Shown: positions 9,083-18,962, counted from the stretch's first letter. The stretch: 64,000 nucleotides of DNA from an uncultured Prevotella sp. (GCA_944320285.1 CALUGX010000126.1:1-64000), one strand, 5' to 3'. Translations and numbers: made by a program. Notes: generated from the sequence alone by a model not told the origin.

Positions 9083-9130
9083 TTTGAGCCGACGAGCAAA
9101 GCCATTCTCTACAAAACCCGCTACCTTTGC
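9083..9130 (+). promoter_or_regulatory. Promoter of the SDR-acetyltransferase operon, with the same conserved element
   Basis: TTTGAGCC (9083-9090), AGCAAA (9095-9100) and TACCTTTGC (9122-9130) occur at exactly the spacing seen at 8153-8200, while the bases between them differ. This indicates selection on the element rather than simple recent duplication. It also shows that the ATG at 9157 is the true start of the SDR, since the -7 box overlaps any upstream start. Confidence 0.6.
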
Positions 9131-9156
9131 ACCGTAATTTTAAAACAATAAACAAT

Positions 9157-9909
9157 ATGGATACAAAAGAAACGAGAACAGCATTGGTGACAGGTGCGGG
9201 GATGGGCATCGGACTGGCCTGTGCAGAGGCATTTGCACGTGCAGGTTATATTACAGTATTAGCAGACATCAAAGAACCGAAAGAGCAAGCGGCCCAATTA
9301 GTAAAGGACGGGTATCAGGCGGTGGCTTATCGAATAGATGTGTCAGACACACAGGCTGTTAAAGAAATGATAGAATGGATTGTCTTAAACTATGGACGTT
9401 TGGATGCCGCACATAACAATGCGGGCATACAGACACCGCAACGCCCGATGGCGGAAATAACCGATGACGAGTTCGACCGTACAGTTGCTGTAGATCTGAA
9501 AGGCGTATGGAACTGTATGCGTTATGAAATCTTACAAATGTTGAAACAGGGGCAGGGAGCTATTGTCAATACCTCATCGGCAGGTGGGGTTGTCGGTTTT
9601 CCGAGGCAGGCCGCTTATATAGCTTGCAAACACGCCGTGTTGGGACTGACAAAAACGGCAGCCATCGACTATGCTGGCCAGGGTATCCACATCAATGCCG
9701 TTTGTCCTGGTGTGATACAGACTGCGATGGTGGACGAACTTATTACCCGCAACCCGGCCTTGGAGCAGCAGTTCACAAAAGACATTCCTGCTGGACGACT
9801 CGGTAAGCCTGAGGAAATTGCCGATGCCGTGTTGTGGCTGTGCAGCCCGCAAGCCAGTTACATGAACGGGCAGGGGTTAATTGTAGACGGTGGTATTACT
9901 ATAAAATAA
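9157..9909 (+). CDS. Short-chain dehydrogenase/reductase (classical SDR)
   Basis: A 250-residue NAD(P)-dependent oxidoreductase. The glycine-rich motif T-G-A-G-M-G-I-G is at 12-19, Asp37 at the end of strand 2 suggests NAD(H) preference, N-N-A-G is at 87-90, and the catalytic Ser140/141, Tyr154 and Lys158 (Y-x-x-x-K) are present. It closes with the usual V-D-G-G-I segment. The substrate cannot be told from sequence; relatives act on sugars, sterols and small alcohols. The open frame extends upstream to a TTG at 9127, but that lies in the promoter. It is followed after 26 nt by the acetyltransferase and is probably controlled by the AraC regulator upstream. Confidence 0.9.
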   Translation: MDTKETRTALVTGAGMGIGLACAEAFARAGYITVLADIKEPKEQAAQLVKDGYQAVAYRIDVSDTQAVKEMIEWIVLNYGRLDAAHNNAGIQTPQRPMAEITDDEFDRTVAVDLKGVWNCMRYEILQMLKQGQGAIVNTSSAGGVVGFPRQAAYIACKHAVLGLTKTAAIDYAGQGIHINAVCPGVIQTAMVDELITRNPALEQQFTKDIPAGRLGKPEEIADAVLWLCSPQASYMNGQGLIVDGGITIK

Positions 9910-9935
9910 GCATGGCTGAATAATAACAGAAAAGT

Positions 9936-10511
9936 ATGGATATTTTTGAAAAAGATCTTTCAGGCGCTATGGTTTCACCTGACGAGCCGGACTATGACAA
10001 ACTTATCAGTACTATCTTCGACACGATGGCTACAGCTGCGGAAATGAATGCAAAAGGCTGGCTCACGCCGGAAGAAGTACACGAGTATCTGCACCGCATT
10101 ACAGGCAGGGAGATTGATAATAGTACAACACTGTTGCCTCCGTTCTATGTGGATTACGGAAAGAACATCCGCATAGGCAAGGGATGTTGGATACAGCAGG
10201 GCTGCACTTTCTTCGACCGTGGTGGCATAACCATCGGTGACGGAGTGTTCATCGCTCCGAAAGTAAATCTCATTACTATCAACCACGACCCGAATCCAGA
10301 TAACCGCAGCGCCACATACGGCCGTCCCATAGTCATTGAGGACAAGGTGTGGATTGGTATAGGTGCAACTGTTCTGCCCGGCGTGCACATCGGTTACGGT
10401 TCTATTGTCGGTGCCAACAGTGTGGTGACACATGACGTACCTCCTATGACCGTCGTAGGCGGCAATCCGGCAAAATTTATTAAAACGATTAAATCTGAAG
10501 GTAAAGAGTAA
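9936..10511 (+). CDS. Hexapeptide-repeat acetyltransferase (maltose/galactoside O-acetyltransferase type)
   Basis: A 191-residue left-handed beta-helix acyltransferase. An N-terminal helical region (1-60) precedes hexapeptide repeats (about 72-180: I-R-I-G-K-G, I-T-I-G-D-G, V-W-I-G-I-G and others). His117 within I-N-H-D-P-N is the catalytic base of this class, and G-N-P-A-K near the end is typical of acetyl-CoA-binding members. The acceptor is unknown. It is co-transcribed with the SDR (26-nt gap), suggesting that one small molecule is oxidised or reduced and acetylated, under control of the adjacent AraC protein. Confidence 0.88.
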   Translation: MDIFEKDLSGAMVSPDEPDYDKLISTIFDTMATAAEMNAKGWLTPEEVHEYLHRITGREIDNSTTLLPPFYVDYGKNIRIGKGCWIQQGCTFFDRGGITIGDGVFIAPKVNLITINHDPNPDNRSATYGRPIVIEDKVWIGIGATVLPGVHIGYGSIVGANSVVTHDVPPMTVVGGNPAKFIKTIKSEGKE

Positions 10512-10528
10512 TAATCTTATTTTAAGAA

Positions 10529-10568
10529 AAGCTCCCTAAATCCGTATGTTTCAGGATTAAGGGAGCTT
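10529..10568 (-). terminator. Hairpin terminator between the acetyltransferase gene and tRNA-Arg
   Basis: AAGCTCCCTAAATCC (10529-10543) pairs with GGATTAAGGGAGCTT (10554-10568), with one mismatch and a 10-nt loop. The T-run lies on the minus-strand side, so it best terminates the tRNA transcript, but the stem can also end the convergent acetyltransferase mRNA. Confidence 0.75.
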
Positions 10569-10573
10569 ATCGG

Positions 10574-10648
10574 TGATTCCGTTGGGATTCGAACCCAAGA
10601 CCCACGCCTTAGAAGGGCGTTGCTCTAATCCAACTGAGCTACGGAACC
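10574..10648 (-). tRNA. tRNA-Arg (anticodon TCT)
   Basis: Read on the minus strand, a full cloverleaf is visible. The acceptor GGTTCCG pairs with CGGAATC; the D-arm region contains AGCTCAGTTGGATTAGAGC; the anticodon stem ACGCC/GGCGT encloses loop CTTCTAA; the T-loop is GGTTCGAATCC. Anticodon TCT reads AGA/AGG arginine codons. The 3' CCA is not fully encoded (A-C-C-G follows). It is transcribed toward the hairpin at 10529-10568. Confidence 0.95.
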
Positions 10649-10790
10649 TCCAAATCGGCTGCAAAGTTACTTAATTTTGTTTTTATGACAAAATTTTCAA
10701 GATAAAAGTTAATACTTTGATGTAAAACTTTTAATTTCAAAACTTTTCTGACTTTATTCAAGCATTTTGCATATAAGCTATTTGAATGTG

Positions 10791-12782
10791 TCAAGAGTTC
10801 ATTGTTGCCAAAAACTCTTCATTGTTTCGGGTATGTATTATTCTGTCGTGTATCGTGTTCATTGCCTCTATCGAATTCATGTCAGCGATGAACTTACGCA
10901 ATACCCACATACGGTCAAGGGTAAGTTTGTCTTGCAGCAAGTCGTCACGTCTTGTGCTTGAAGCTACAAGATTGACTGCCGGGAATATTCTCTTGTTGCT
11001 CAGGTTGCGGTCAAGCTGTAATTCCATATTACCCGTGCCTTTGAACTCTTCAAATATTACTTCATCCATTTTACTGCCGGTGTCAATCAGAGCAGTAGCC
11101 ACAATAGTGAGTGAACCTCCACCTTCTATATTTCTTGCTGCACCGAAGAAACGTTTTGGCTTTTGCAGAGCATTAGCATCGACACCACCTGTTAAGACTT
11201 TACCGCTTGCCGGGGCAACAGTATTGTAGGCACGTGCTAAACGTGTTATCGAATCAAGGAATATTACAACATCATGTCCGCATTCCACCATGCGTTTAGC
11301 CTTCTCAAGCACTATTCCTGCAATTTTCACGTGGCGCTCAGCGGGCTCGTCAAATGTTGATGCAATAACTTCTGCGTTTACAGTGCGTGCCATATCGGTT
11401 ACTTCCTCCGGGCGTTCGTCAATAAGCAACATCATCAGGTATGCTTCAGGATGGTTGGCAGCTATGGCGTTGGCGATGTCTTTCATCAAGATTGTCTTAC
11501 CCGTTTTTGGCTGTGCCACAATCAAGGCACGTTGGCCTTTACCGATAGGCGAGAACAAATCAACAATCCTTGTGCTTAAGTTGGTCGTCGCCTTGTCGCC
11601 ACATAAAGTGAATTTTTCGTCAGGAAAAAGAGGTGTTAAGTGATCAAAAGGTATGCGGTCACGCACTTCTGACGGGTCGCGACCGTTTATCTTGTCAATG
11701 CTTGTAAGTGGAAAATATTTTTCTCCGTCATGTGGAGGCCTCACATGACATTCTACAACGTCGCCTGTCTTTAAGCCGTATCGTTTTATTTGCTGTATTG
11801 AAACATAGATGTCGTCAGGTGATGACAAGTAGTTGTAATCACTTGAACGCAGGAAACCATATCCGTCAGGCATTATTTCAAGCACACCGTTGGCTGTTAT
11901 GATATCTTCAAAATCGAAGGCCATATCCTGTTCCGGTTGGTTAGCGTATGCCACTGTGTTCATGCTCATCGGTATTGTAGGATTGTCGAACATGTCAAAG
12001 TTCGGAACGGCCATTTGGTCTTCTATGGGAAGGTCTACAACTGTTATGAAATCAGTACCGTCGCCTGGGTCGCCTTCCCATATTCCGGAAGCAATGGCTT
12101 CACGCTTCTCGTCAGCAATTTCATTGTGAGCGTTGACCTTTGCCTGCAACTGTGCAAGCAAATCAGCCTGGTTGCCTGTGTCACCATTAGAACTGTTTGA
12201 ATTATATTCAGCCTCAGGCACAACCGATATATCAGCATTGTTCATCTGTGGCACAGTCTGCTCTGCCGTTTCTGCCGGTTGCTCTATTGCCGGTGCTTCA
12301 GAAATATTTTCTGTTATTGCACTATCTGCCACATCAGTCTCCGGTTGGTTGTTTGTTGAGCTTTCAGGTATTTCTTGAACAACCGTTTCCATGTTGTCGG
12401 CAACAGGCAATGTTTCTTCAGCTACTTGTTGTTCTGTCTTCTTCGGCCGGCCTCTTTTCTTTGCCGGTGCCGGAGCGATTGGCACATCATTGAATAATGA
12501 AGGGGCTTCCGTTTGCGGCATCTTATTTTTTTTCAGATCGAAATTTTCTCCGTCTTTACCGTTCACTGAGTACACCCTGTCGGTATCCTTCTTGACAATA
12601 CGAGTCCTCCGCCTTTTAGTTCCGAGTGGGTTTTTATTGCCCTCTACTTCGGCCTGTTTGTCAAGTATTGAATAGATAATATCTTCTTGACTATCGCTTG
12701 ACTTTATTTTCACACCGGTTTGCTCGGCGATTTCTTCAAGTTCGGCGATGTTTTTAGATAACAATTCGTCTTTGCTGTACAT
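10791..12782 (-). CDS. rho: Transcription termination factor Rho with large disordered N-terminal insertion
   Basis: Hexameric RNA-dependent ATPase that ends transcription. The Walker A motif Q-P-K-T-G-K-T has its lysine at residue 429, against about 181 in E. coli Rho, so roughly 250 extra residues lie N-terminal to it. Residues 1-45 form the Rho N-terminal helical domain. About 60-250 are rich in Pro, Ala, Glu, Gln and Asn and look disordered. RNA-binding and ATPase domains follow. A comparable disordered region in Bacteroides thetaiotaomicron Rho has been reported to drive phase separation. I chose M-Y-S-K-D (663 residues) as the start, because an upstream ATG at 12827 lies in a leader hairpin. 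Confidence 0.96.
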   Translation of the reverse strand: MYSKDELLSKNIAELEEIAEQTGVKIKSSDSQEDIIYSILDKQAEVEGNKNPLGTKRRRTRIVKKDTDRVYSVNGKDGENFDLKKNKMPQTEAPSLFNDVPIAPAPAKKRGRPKKTEQQVAEETLPVADNMETVVQEIPESSTNNQPETDVADSAITENISEAPAIEQPAETAEQTVPQMNNADISVVPEAEYNSNSSNGDTGNQADLLAQLQAKVNAHNEIADEKREAIASGIWEGDPGDGTDFITVVDLPIEDQMAVPNFDMFDNPTIPMSMNTVAYANQPEQDMAFDFEDIITANGVLEIMPDGYGFLRSSDYNYLSSPDDIYVSIQQIKRYGLKTGDVVECHVRPPHDGEKYFPLTSIDKINGRDPSEVRDRIPFDHLTPLFPDEKFTLCGDKATTNLSTRIVDLFSPIGKGQRALIVAQPKTGKTILMKDIANAIAANHPEAYLMMLLIDERPEEVTDMARTVNAEVIASTFDEPAERHVKIAGIVLEKAKRMVECGHDVVIFLDSITRLARAYNTVAPASGKVLTGGVDANALQKPKRFFGAARNIEGGGSLTIVATALIDTGSKMDEVIFEEFKGTGNMELQLDRNLSNKRIFPAVNLVASSTRRDDLLQDKLTLDRMWVLRKFIADMNSIEAMNTIHDRIIHTRNNEEFLATMNS

Positions 12783-12818
12783 ATAAATAAATGTATTGTG
12801 GAATTTAAATGATTGGTG

Positions 12819-12839
12819 CCGTTTCACGAATGGAAACGG
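12819..12839 (-). promoter_or_regulatory. Hairpin in the rho mRNA leader
   Basis: CCGTTTC (12819-12825) and GAAACGG (12833-12839) form a perfect 7-bp stem with a 7-nt loop, between the rho -7 element and its start codon. It could take part in autoregulation of rho. Confidence 0.45.
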
Positions 12840-12861
12840 TTTAATTGTTTTTAATCGATGT

Positions 12862-12870
12862 GCAAAATTA
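12862..12870 (-). promoter_or_regulatory. -7 element of rho
   Basis: On the minus strand this reads TAATTTTGC, a full TAnnTTTG match, about 80 nt before the rho start. No convincing -33 box is visible. Confidence 0.55.
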
Positions 12871-12937
12871 CTAAATTATCTTGAAAATAAGGCCTTTAAA
12901 GGTCTTTACTTGTTTTGTTTTAACTAAATTTTAACTA

Positions 12938-14719
12938 TCATCCTTCTATTTCCGATAATTCCAACCAACGCATTTCTTTCTCATCAAGTTCGGTCTTGAT
13001 TTCTGGCAGGCGTTTACTTTTTTCCGTAAGCTCTTCTATTGACAGTTTTCCGCTGCACAATTGCTCCTCAAGCGCATTCTTTTCTTTTTCTAATGCTGCG
13101 ATTTCCTTTTCCAACTGGGCATATTCTGTCTTTTCCTTGTAAGTCATTTTATGCCTTTGCTCCGGTTCGCGTTGTCTCTTTGGGGTTTTCACATCCTTCT
13201 CCGTGGTTGTCTCAGCTTTGCTTTTCAGTGATTTCCAGTCACGATATTGCGTATAGTTTCCTGGAAAGTCTTGAACTATGCCGTTGCCTTGGAACACAAG
13301 AAGATGATCCACCACTTTGTCCATGAAATATCTGTCGTGGCTTACGATGATTACGCATCCAGGGAAATCGGCCAAGTATTCTTCGAATATTTGCAACGTC
13401 TGTATGTCAAGATCGTTGGTCGGTTCGTCTAATACAAGGAAGTTGGGGTTTCTCATCAGCACAGTGCAAAGGTACAGCTTGCGTTTCTCGCCTCCGCTTA
13501 ATTTATAAACGTAATTGTGTTGTTGTTCCGGTGTAAAAAGGAAATATTGTAAAAATTGCGAAGCCGTAAGATGTTTGCCGCCGCCCATATCTATATAGTC
13601 GGCAATGTCTGTTATTACGTCGATTACCTTTTTTTGTTCGTCGAAGACCATACCTTCTTGTGAAAAATATCCGAATTTGACAGTTGAGCCTATGTCAAAG
13701 CGTCCGCTGTCAGGCTTTTCCATGCCGAGGAGCATTTTAATGAAAGTGGTCTTGCCTGTGCCGTTGTTACCTACGATACCCATCTTTTCATATCGGGCAA
13801 AGTTGTAGTAAAAATCCTTCAGAATTATTTTATCATCGCTCCATTGTTTAGATATGTATTGGCATTCAAATATCTTGCTGCCGATATACACATTTCTCGA
13901 CTTGAGGCGCAGCTGCCGTTCCTCGATTCTCTGTTTTGCCACCTTTTCTAACTCATAGAAGGCGTCTTCTCTGTAACGTGCTTTATGCCCGCGTGCCTGT
14001 GGCATTCGCCGCATCCAGTCAAGCTCTTTGCGGTACAGGTTGTTGGCCCGTGCTATCTCTGCTTTTGCATTATCTATGCGTTCTTGCCGCTTTTCCAAAT
14101 AATAGCTGTAATTTCCACGATAGGTGTAAATGGTCTTGTTGTCGAGTTCCAATATCACCGAACAAACCCTGTCAAGGAAAAACCTGTCATGCGTAACCAT
14201 AAGCAGCGTCTTATTGCCTTTGGCGAGAAATCCCTCAAGCCATTCAATCATGTCGAGATCGAGGTGGTTGGTTGGTTCGTCGAGTATGAACATATCAGGC
14301 TCTGTCAACAGCACGTTCGCCAATGCCACGCGGCGTTGTTGTCCACCGCTCAGTGTACCCATGAGCTGAGAAAGATCGCCGATTTTCAGCTGTGTAAGTA
14401 TCTGTTTGGCTTTCAACACTTTGGCTTCGTCGCCTTTATGGTTGAAGCAGGCTTCAAGCACAGTGTCGCCCGGATTAAATCGCGGCGTCTGTTCCAAGTA
14501 CCCAACGTGCAGATCACGCTTGAATATGATGTCGCCGGAATCGTAACCTTCAATCCCTGCCAAAATTGACAGTAGGGTTGATTTGCCTGTACCGTTGCGG
14601 GCTACAAGGCCAACCTTCTGGCCTTCGGATACGCTGAACGATATGCCGTCAAACAGCACCAGTGAACCGAAAGTTTTTGTAAGATTTTGTACGTCTAAAT
14701 ATGGTAACTGATTAGACAT
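12938..14719 (-). CDS. uup: ABC-F ATPase of the Uup type
   Basis: Soluble tandem ABC protein of 593 residues without membrane segments. It has two ATPase domains, each with a Walker A (R-N-G-T-G-K-S-T and N-N-G-T-G-K-T-T), an L-S-G-G signature (G-T-L-S-G-G-Q-Q and Y-K-L-S-G-G-E-K) and L-D-E-P-T-N Walker B. They are separated by the ABC-F linker with an R-x-x-Q-A-R-G-H segment. The last ~70 residues form a charged coiled coil, the hallmark of Uup, which binds DNA and ribosomes in relatives. Its start overlaps the engB stop by 8 nt (ATGTCTAA), so the two are translationally coupled. Confidence 0.93.
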   Translation of the reverse strand: MSNQLPYLDVQNLTKTFGSLVLFDGISFSVSEGQKVGLVARNGTGKSTLLSILAGIEGYDSGDIIFKRDLHVGYLEQTPRFNPGDTVLEACFNHKGDEAKVLKAKQILTQLKIGDLSQLMGTLSGGQQRRVALANVLLTEPDMFILDEPTNHLDLDMIEWLEGFLAKGNKTLLMVTHDRFFLDRVCSVILELDNKTIYTYRGNYSYYLEKRQERIDNAKAEIARANNLYRKELDWMRRMPQARGHKARYREDAFYELEKVAKQRIEERQLRLKSRNVYIGSKIFECQYISKQWSDDKIILKDFYYNFARYEKMGIVGNNGTGKTTFIKMLLGMEKPDSGRFDIGSTVKFGYFSQEGMVFDEQKKVIDVITDIADYIDMGGGKHLTASQFLQYFLFTPEQQHNYVYKLSGGEKRKLYLCTVLMRNPNFLVLDEPTNDLDIQTLQIFEEYLADFPGCVIIVSHDRYFMDKVVDHLLVFQGNGIVQDFPGNYTQYRDWKSLKSKAETTTEKDVKTPKRQREPEQRHKMTYKEKTEYAQLEKEIAALEKEKNALEEQLCSGKLSIEELTEKSKRLPEIKTELDEKEMRWLELSEIEG

Positions 14720-15335
14720 TAGCTTGTTGGTCGATTTCTTTCAATGATTTGTTTATGTTGTCAATATAGCTTATTACTTCATCACGGCCTGTCTTTTTCT
14801 CACTGCTTGTGATGAAGTGGGGTGGCAGTTCTTCCCAAGTGTCTGTCAGGCTTTGCATATATGTTTCTACAGACTGCTTTGCTTTTTGTGCACTCAACTT
14901 ATCAGCTTTTGTGAATATTATGGAGAACGGAATGCTGCTGCGTCCGAGCCAGTCGATAAACTCGCGGTCTATGGCTTGAAAGCCGTGGCGTATGTCTATC
15001 AGCACAAAGACGTTGACCAACTGCTTACGTTGCAGTATGTACGAGGTAATCATCTGCTCAAGTTTGTTTTGTACGGTTTTAGACCTTTTGGCAAAGCCGT
15101 AACCGGGCAAATCAACCAAATACCACTCCTTGTTTATTATAAAGTGGTTTATAAGTAGCGTTTTGCCTGGCGTAGATGAGGTTTTGGCCAGGTTCTTATG
15201 GTTGCAGAGCATATTTATCAAACTCGATTTACCTACGTTGCTCCTGCCGATGAAAGCGTATTCGGGCTTCGTGTCGTTCGGACACATTGTCCAAGTAGGG
15301 CTGCTTAAAACAAATTCCGAAGTTTTTATGTCCAT
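14712..15335 (-). CDS. engB: Ribosome biogenesis GTPase YsxC/EngB
   Basis: A 207-residue GTPase needed for large-subunit assembly. G1 is G-R-S-N-V-G-K-S, G3 is D-L-P-G-Y-G and G4 is T-K-A-D, all in the order of the YihA/YsxC family. The reading frame extends upstream to 15458, but the family starts at M-D-I-K-T-S-E-F-V, and the -7 element at 15469-15477 would leave the longer form almost leaderless, so I place the start at 15335. It overlaps uup by 8 nt. Confidence 0.95.
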   Translation of the reverse strand: MDIKTSEFVLSSPTWTMCPNDTKPEYAFIGRSNVGKSSLINMLCNHKNLAKTSSTPGKTLLINHFIINKEWYLVDLPGYGFAKRSKTVQNKLEQMITSYILQRKQLVNVFVLIDIRHGFQAIDREFIDWLGRSSIPFSIIFTKADKLSAQKAKQSVETYMQSLTDTWEELPPHFITSSEKKTGRDEVISYIDNINKSLKEIDQQANV

Positions 15336-15468
15336 AATGCGTTGTTGTTTATGTTGCAGTTGCTCCGATGTCCGTAGGTTCGCGTCTCGGTGTAGCACGG
15401 TATGGAGGCTTGCAGGGATAAAACTGTATGGGAATGGCGGCAACTGTTGCTGTGCCACGTTTTAGTGT

Positions 15469-15477
15469 GCAAAGTTA
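15469..15477 (-). promoter_or_regulatory. -7 element of the engB-uup operon
   Basis: The minus strand reads TAACTTTGC, fitting TAnnTTTG(C). It predicts a leader of about 125 nt before engB. Confidence 0.55.
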
Positions 15478-16222
15478 CTCTTTTTTATTCATAATAGCAA
15501 ATCATACGGCGGTAAGTAGTGTTCTAAAATCAATACGCCATTATATATTGATCTTAGCAGAAGGTAAGTAAAATGGATGATATCACAACAAAGTGTATCG
15601 GCTTTTAACATTGAAAATAGCTTAAATAAATTGATTGTCCAGCCGTTGGAAAATACGGGCTGTTTTTATGTGCAACTATAACTTTTTGAAATACAATATA
15701 TTGTGCCTGACTTAGTAAAAGTGTGCATATTTAGATATGTTTTGCCATTGGTAGATATATAATTTCTGACTGATAAATGGCATAATCTACGGTCGGATGA
15801 GTATGAAAGTATTGATTTTTATGGTGCAGATCATTGCAAACATTGGCTTTTCATGCAACAAATCAGCACTCTTTGTGGTGTAAAGGGGTACCTTTGACAT
15901 CGCCAAAGGGCACAAGTGTTCTTGTCTTCTGCTAAAAAGAGATGTAAAATAACCTATTTTGTGTTTTCTTTCTGGCATTTTAGAAATGACATAATGATAC
16001 CTGTATTCCCGAATATTAAGTCAATGTGTTATTGTTAAAATGCGACAACAGTATGACATAATGCAAGCCGTCAGTGTCTTCACAAAGCGGTATCAAAAAA
16101 AGATGAATGTCTGCAAAGCTCCCATTCATTAGTAGTTAAAGTAGTTAACGCCCGCTGCGCTGACTAAGGAGTTAAAGACAAATGCTAAGTTTGTTCATGT
16201 GCATTTGACATGATTAGGATAA
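15478..16222. other. Gene-free intergenic stretch before dinB
   Basis: About 745 nt without a supported gene. It holds a weak stem CAGCC/GGCTG (15640-15644 / 15658-15662) followed by TTTTT, a small stem CCTTTG/CAAAGG (about 15890-15910), a repeated ATGACATAATG (near 15986 and 16052), and GTTAAAG-type words near 16132-16180. The short open frame at 15787-15978 (minus) has no recognisable features. Confidence 0.5.
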
Positions 16223-16254
16223 TTGCGGACATTCATAAAAAATTATTACTTTTG
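16223..16254 (+). promoter_or_regulatory. Promoter of dinB
   Basis: TACTTTTG (16247-16254) with TTG at 16223-16225, a 21-nt spacer. The gene starts 37 nt later. Confidence 0.55.
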
Positions 16255-16291
16255 CATACGTAAGCGTCATGGCTTACAAGTCGGATAAAAT

Positions 16292-17356
16292 ATGCGCAAG
16301 ATTATACACATAGATATGGATGCCTTTTTTGCTTCAGTGGAGCAAAGGGACAACCCTGAACTTCGCGGAATACCCATAGCCGTAGGCTTCGACGGACCGC
16401 GAGGGGTGGTTTCTACAGCAAGCTATGAGGCACGTAAGTTCGGTGTACATTCGGCCATGCCGATAGTCCGGGCCAAGATTCTTTGTCCGCATTTAACGGT
16501 CGTCTCGTCAGATCATGCACATTATAAAGAGGTTTCAATGCAGGTTGGTGAGATATTCCGGCGATATACGTGCCTGATAGAACCGTTGTCGATTGACGAG
16601 GCATTTCTCGACGTAACCGAAAGCGGTATCGGTGCGGTTGAAATAGCCAAAGACATCAGGAAGGCCATACGTGAAGAATTACATCTTACAGCATCGGCGG
16701 GCGTGTCTTTCAATAAATTTCTTGCCAAAATAGCATCTGACTATCGCAAACCTGACGGGATGTTTGTCATTGATGAAAACAGTGCCAATGATTTCATTGC
16801 CGATTTGCCGATAGAAAAATTTTGGGGTGTGGGGCCTAAGACGGCCCAAGAAATGCACAAGATGGGCATCTTCAACGGTCGCCAGTTGCGTGATTGTTCG
16901 CTGAACCATCTTACAGATGTGTTTGGCAAGGCCGGCATTGTGTATTATAATTTTGCAAGAGGCATTGATGATAGGATAGTAGAACCTGTGAGGGTGAGGA
17001 AATCAGTTGGTTGCGAACAGACATTCCTTGACGACCTGCACAAGAAATCGGTTATTCTCATAGAGCTTTATCACATTGTTCTCGAACTCGTGACGAGGCT
17101 TGCTAAAAGCAAGTTCCGCGGATGCACGCTGACGCTGAAAGTAAAGTTTGCAGACTTCTCACAAATCACACGCAGTGCAACAGTAGACGGAAAACTAGAA
17201 AGCAAAGACAATATTCTGCCTGTGGCAAAGTATCTGCTTGGTCAAGTGGACTGTGAGTCAAAGCCCATCAGACTTATCGGCCTGTCCGTATCCAACCCTC
17301 CTGACGAAGCCCGACATGGAAAATGGGTGGAAGGCGTGCTCGACTTTAAGGATTAG
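16292..17356 (+). CDS. dinB: DNA polymerase IV (Y-family translesion polymerase)
   Basis: A 354-residue Y-family polymerase. It opens with I-I-H-I-D-M-D-A-F-F-A-S-V-E (metal-binding Asp and steric-gate region), and the second catalytic motif S-I-D-E-A-F-L-D-V lies near residues 103-111. A helix-hairpin-helix thumb region and the little-finger domain follow. It copies past damaged bases at low fidelity. It stands alone with its own promoter and ends with a TAG stop, which shows TAG is a functional stop codon in this genome. No LexA-like operator is obvious. Confidence 0.95.
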   Translation: MRKIIHIDMDAFFASVEQRDNPELRGIPIAVGFDGPRGVVSTASYEARKFGVHSAMPIVRAKILCPHLTVVSSDHAHYKEVSMQVGEIFRRYTCLIEPLSIDEAFLDVTESGIGAVEIAKDIRKAIREELHLTASAGVSFNKFLAKIASDYRKPDGMFVIDENSANDFIADLPIEKFWGVGPKTAQEMHKMGIFNGRQLRDCSLNHLTDVFGKAGIVYYNFARGIDDRIVEPVRVRKSVGCEQTFLDDLHKKSVILIELYHIVLELVTRLAKSKFRGCTLTLKVKFADFSQITRSATVDGKLESKDNILPVAKYLLGQVDCESKPIRLIGLSVSNPPDEARHGKWVEGVLDFKD

Positions 17357-17376
17357 TGTCATTTTAATAAATGATA

Positions 17377-17408
17377 TTTGCATTTGTAGAATTTGTTTTG
17401 TACATTTG
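17377..17408 (+). promoter_or_regulatory. Promoter of pyk (near-consensus)
   Basis: TTTG (17377-17380), a 20-nt spacer, then TACATTTG (17401-17408) followed by C: a textbook match to the Bacteroidetes primary-sigma promoter. It also rules out translation from the upstream start at 17393. Confidence 0.8.
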
Positions 17409-17443
17409 CAACAAAATTAAGACAAACCGAACAAATCCAAAAG

Positions 17444-18889
17444 ATGAAACAAACTAAGATTGTAGCATCAATCAGTGATCAAAAGTGTGATGAGGATTTT
17501 ATCCGCAAACTGTTTGATGCAGGGATGAACGTAGTTAGAATGAACACCGCGCACGCAACGCCTGATGGCATTAAGAAGATTATAAGGAACACGCGTGCTG
17601 TAAGTAAACATATCGGAATATTGATTGACACAAAGGGACCGGAGATACGCACCACGGCAAACGACGCCCCGATAACATATAAGACCGGCGATGTGGTTAA
17701 GATATTCGGGCGTCCGGAGATGAAAAGCGAACATGACATCCTCAACCTTTCTTATGAAAATTTCGCTAATGATGTGCATATAGGCGATGACATTCTCTTT
17801 GATGACGGGGCGATAGACATGAAGGTCTTGGGCATCAACGGGCCGGCCGTAGTGGCGCAGGTGCAAAACGACGGTGTGCTTGGTTCGCACAAGAGCGTAA
17901 ACGTACCGGGTGTGCATATCGACCTTCCGGCAATCACGGAAAAAGACAGAAGAAACATCCTGTTAGCAATAGAGGAAAACATCGATTTTATAGCGCATTC
18001 ATTTGTCCGCAGTAAAGAGGATGTTATGGCTGTACAGAAAATCCTTGACGAACACAATAGTGACATTAAGATAATCTCAAAAATTGAGAATCAGGAGGGC
18101 GTTGACAATATCGACGAAATAATAGAGGCATCATACGGAATAATGATCGCACGCGGCGACTTGGGTATTGAAGTGCCAATAGAAAAAATACCAGGCATCC
18201 AACGTATGATAATACGTAAATGCCGATTAGCAAAAAAACCGGTTATTGTAGCGACACAAATGTTGCACACAATGATTAACAATCCGAGACCGACTCGTGC
18301 CGAAGTTACAGACATAGCCAACGCGATATATTACCGTACGGATGCACTTATGTTGAGCGGTGAGACTGCTACCGGTAAATATCCCGTAGAGGCTGTTAAG
18401 ACAATGGCTTCAATTGCAGAGCAGGCCGAACAGGATAAGATGTATGAACATGACTTTGATTTCCAGATAAGCGACAACAGCAATGTGACTGAATTTTTAG
18501 CACGCAATGCCATCGAAGCCACAGAAATTCTTGGTGTCAAAGGAATCATAACTGACAGCAAGACAGGGCTTACGGCCCGCCATCTTGCATCATTCAGGGG
18601 ACCTAACCCGGTGCTTGCAATATGTTATAAAGAAAAGACGCAACGTTGGCTTGCCTTGAGTTACGGTGTCATTCCTGTTGCACAGCATGAGCAAATTGGG
18701 CCACAGGAACAATTTGTAGCCGCCCTTCGTATGTTAAGGCAGAAAGGTTATCTTAAGATGGACGACAAGATAGCCTACTTAAGCGGAAGCTTCGGTAAAG
18801 GAGGTGGTACGACTTTCTTGGAAATTAACAAGGTTCGCGAAGTGTTCGACCGTTCATACGAGTTTCATTTGCCAAACACTTATAGGTAA
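17444..18889 (+). CDS. pyk: Pyruvate kinase
   Basis: Converts phosphoenolpyruvate and ADP to pyruvate and ATP. The 481-residue protein starts M-K-Q-T-K-I-V-A-S-I. It shows the substrate-binding D-T-K-G-P-E-I-R-T, the active-site region I-S-K-I-E-N-Q-E-G and the G-D-L-G-I-E-V signature, followed by S-G-E-T-A-T-G-K-Y-P. An N-terminal extension in the open frame is excluded by the promoter at 17377-17408. It is convergent with rpiB and shares a bidirectional terminator with it. Confidence 0.97.
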   Translation: MKQTKIVASISDQKCDEDFIRKLFDAGMNVVRMNTAHATPDGIKKIIRNTRAVSKHIGILIDTKGPEIRTTANDAPITYKTGDVVKIFGRPEMKSEHDILNLSYENFANDVHIGDDILFDDGAIDMKVLGINGPAVVAQVQNDGVLGSHKSVNVPGVHIDLPAITEKDRRNILLAIEENIDFIAHSFVRSKEDVMAVQKILDEHNSDIKIISKIENQEGVDNIDEIIEASYGIMIARGDLGIEVPIEKIPGIQRMIIRKCRLAKKPVIVATQMLHTMINNPRPTRAEVTDIANAIYYRTDALMLSGETATGKYPVEAVKTMASIAEQAEQDKMYEHDFDFQISDNSNVTEFLARNAIEATEILGVKGIITDSKTGLTARHLASFRGPNPVLAICYKEKTQRWLALSYGVIPVAQHEQIGPQEQFVAALRMLRQKGYLKMDDKIAYLSGSFGKGGGTTFLEINKVREVFDRSYEFHLPNTYR

Positions 18890-18917
18890 TAAAGATAATT
18901 CAAATAATGTAAAAAAC

Positions 18918-18953
18918 AAAAGGAATCAAACTCTTAAAAGTTTGGTTCCTTTT
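18918..18953. terminator. Bidirectional terminator between pyk and rpiB
   Basis: AAAAGGAATCAAACT (18918-18932) pairs with AGTTTGGTTCCTTTT (18939-18953), 15 bp with one G-T pair and a 6-nt loop. T-runs lie on both sides, so it serves both convergent genes. Confidence 0.9.
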
Positions 18954-18962
18954 ATTTTAGTT

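Noticed and set aside
15787..15978. 63-codon open frame on the minus strand in the engB-dinB gap
   Set aside because: No promoter, no recognisable motif and A/T-driven composition; it looks like chance.
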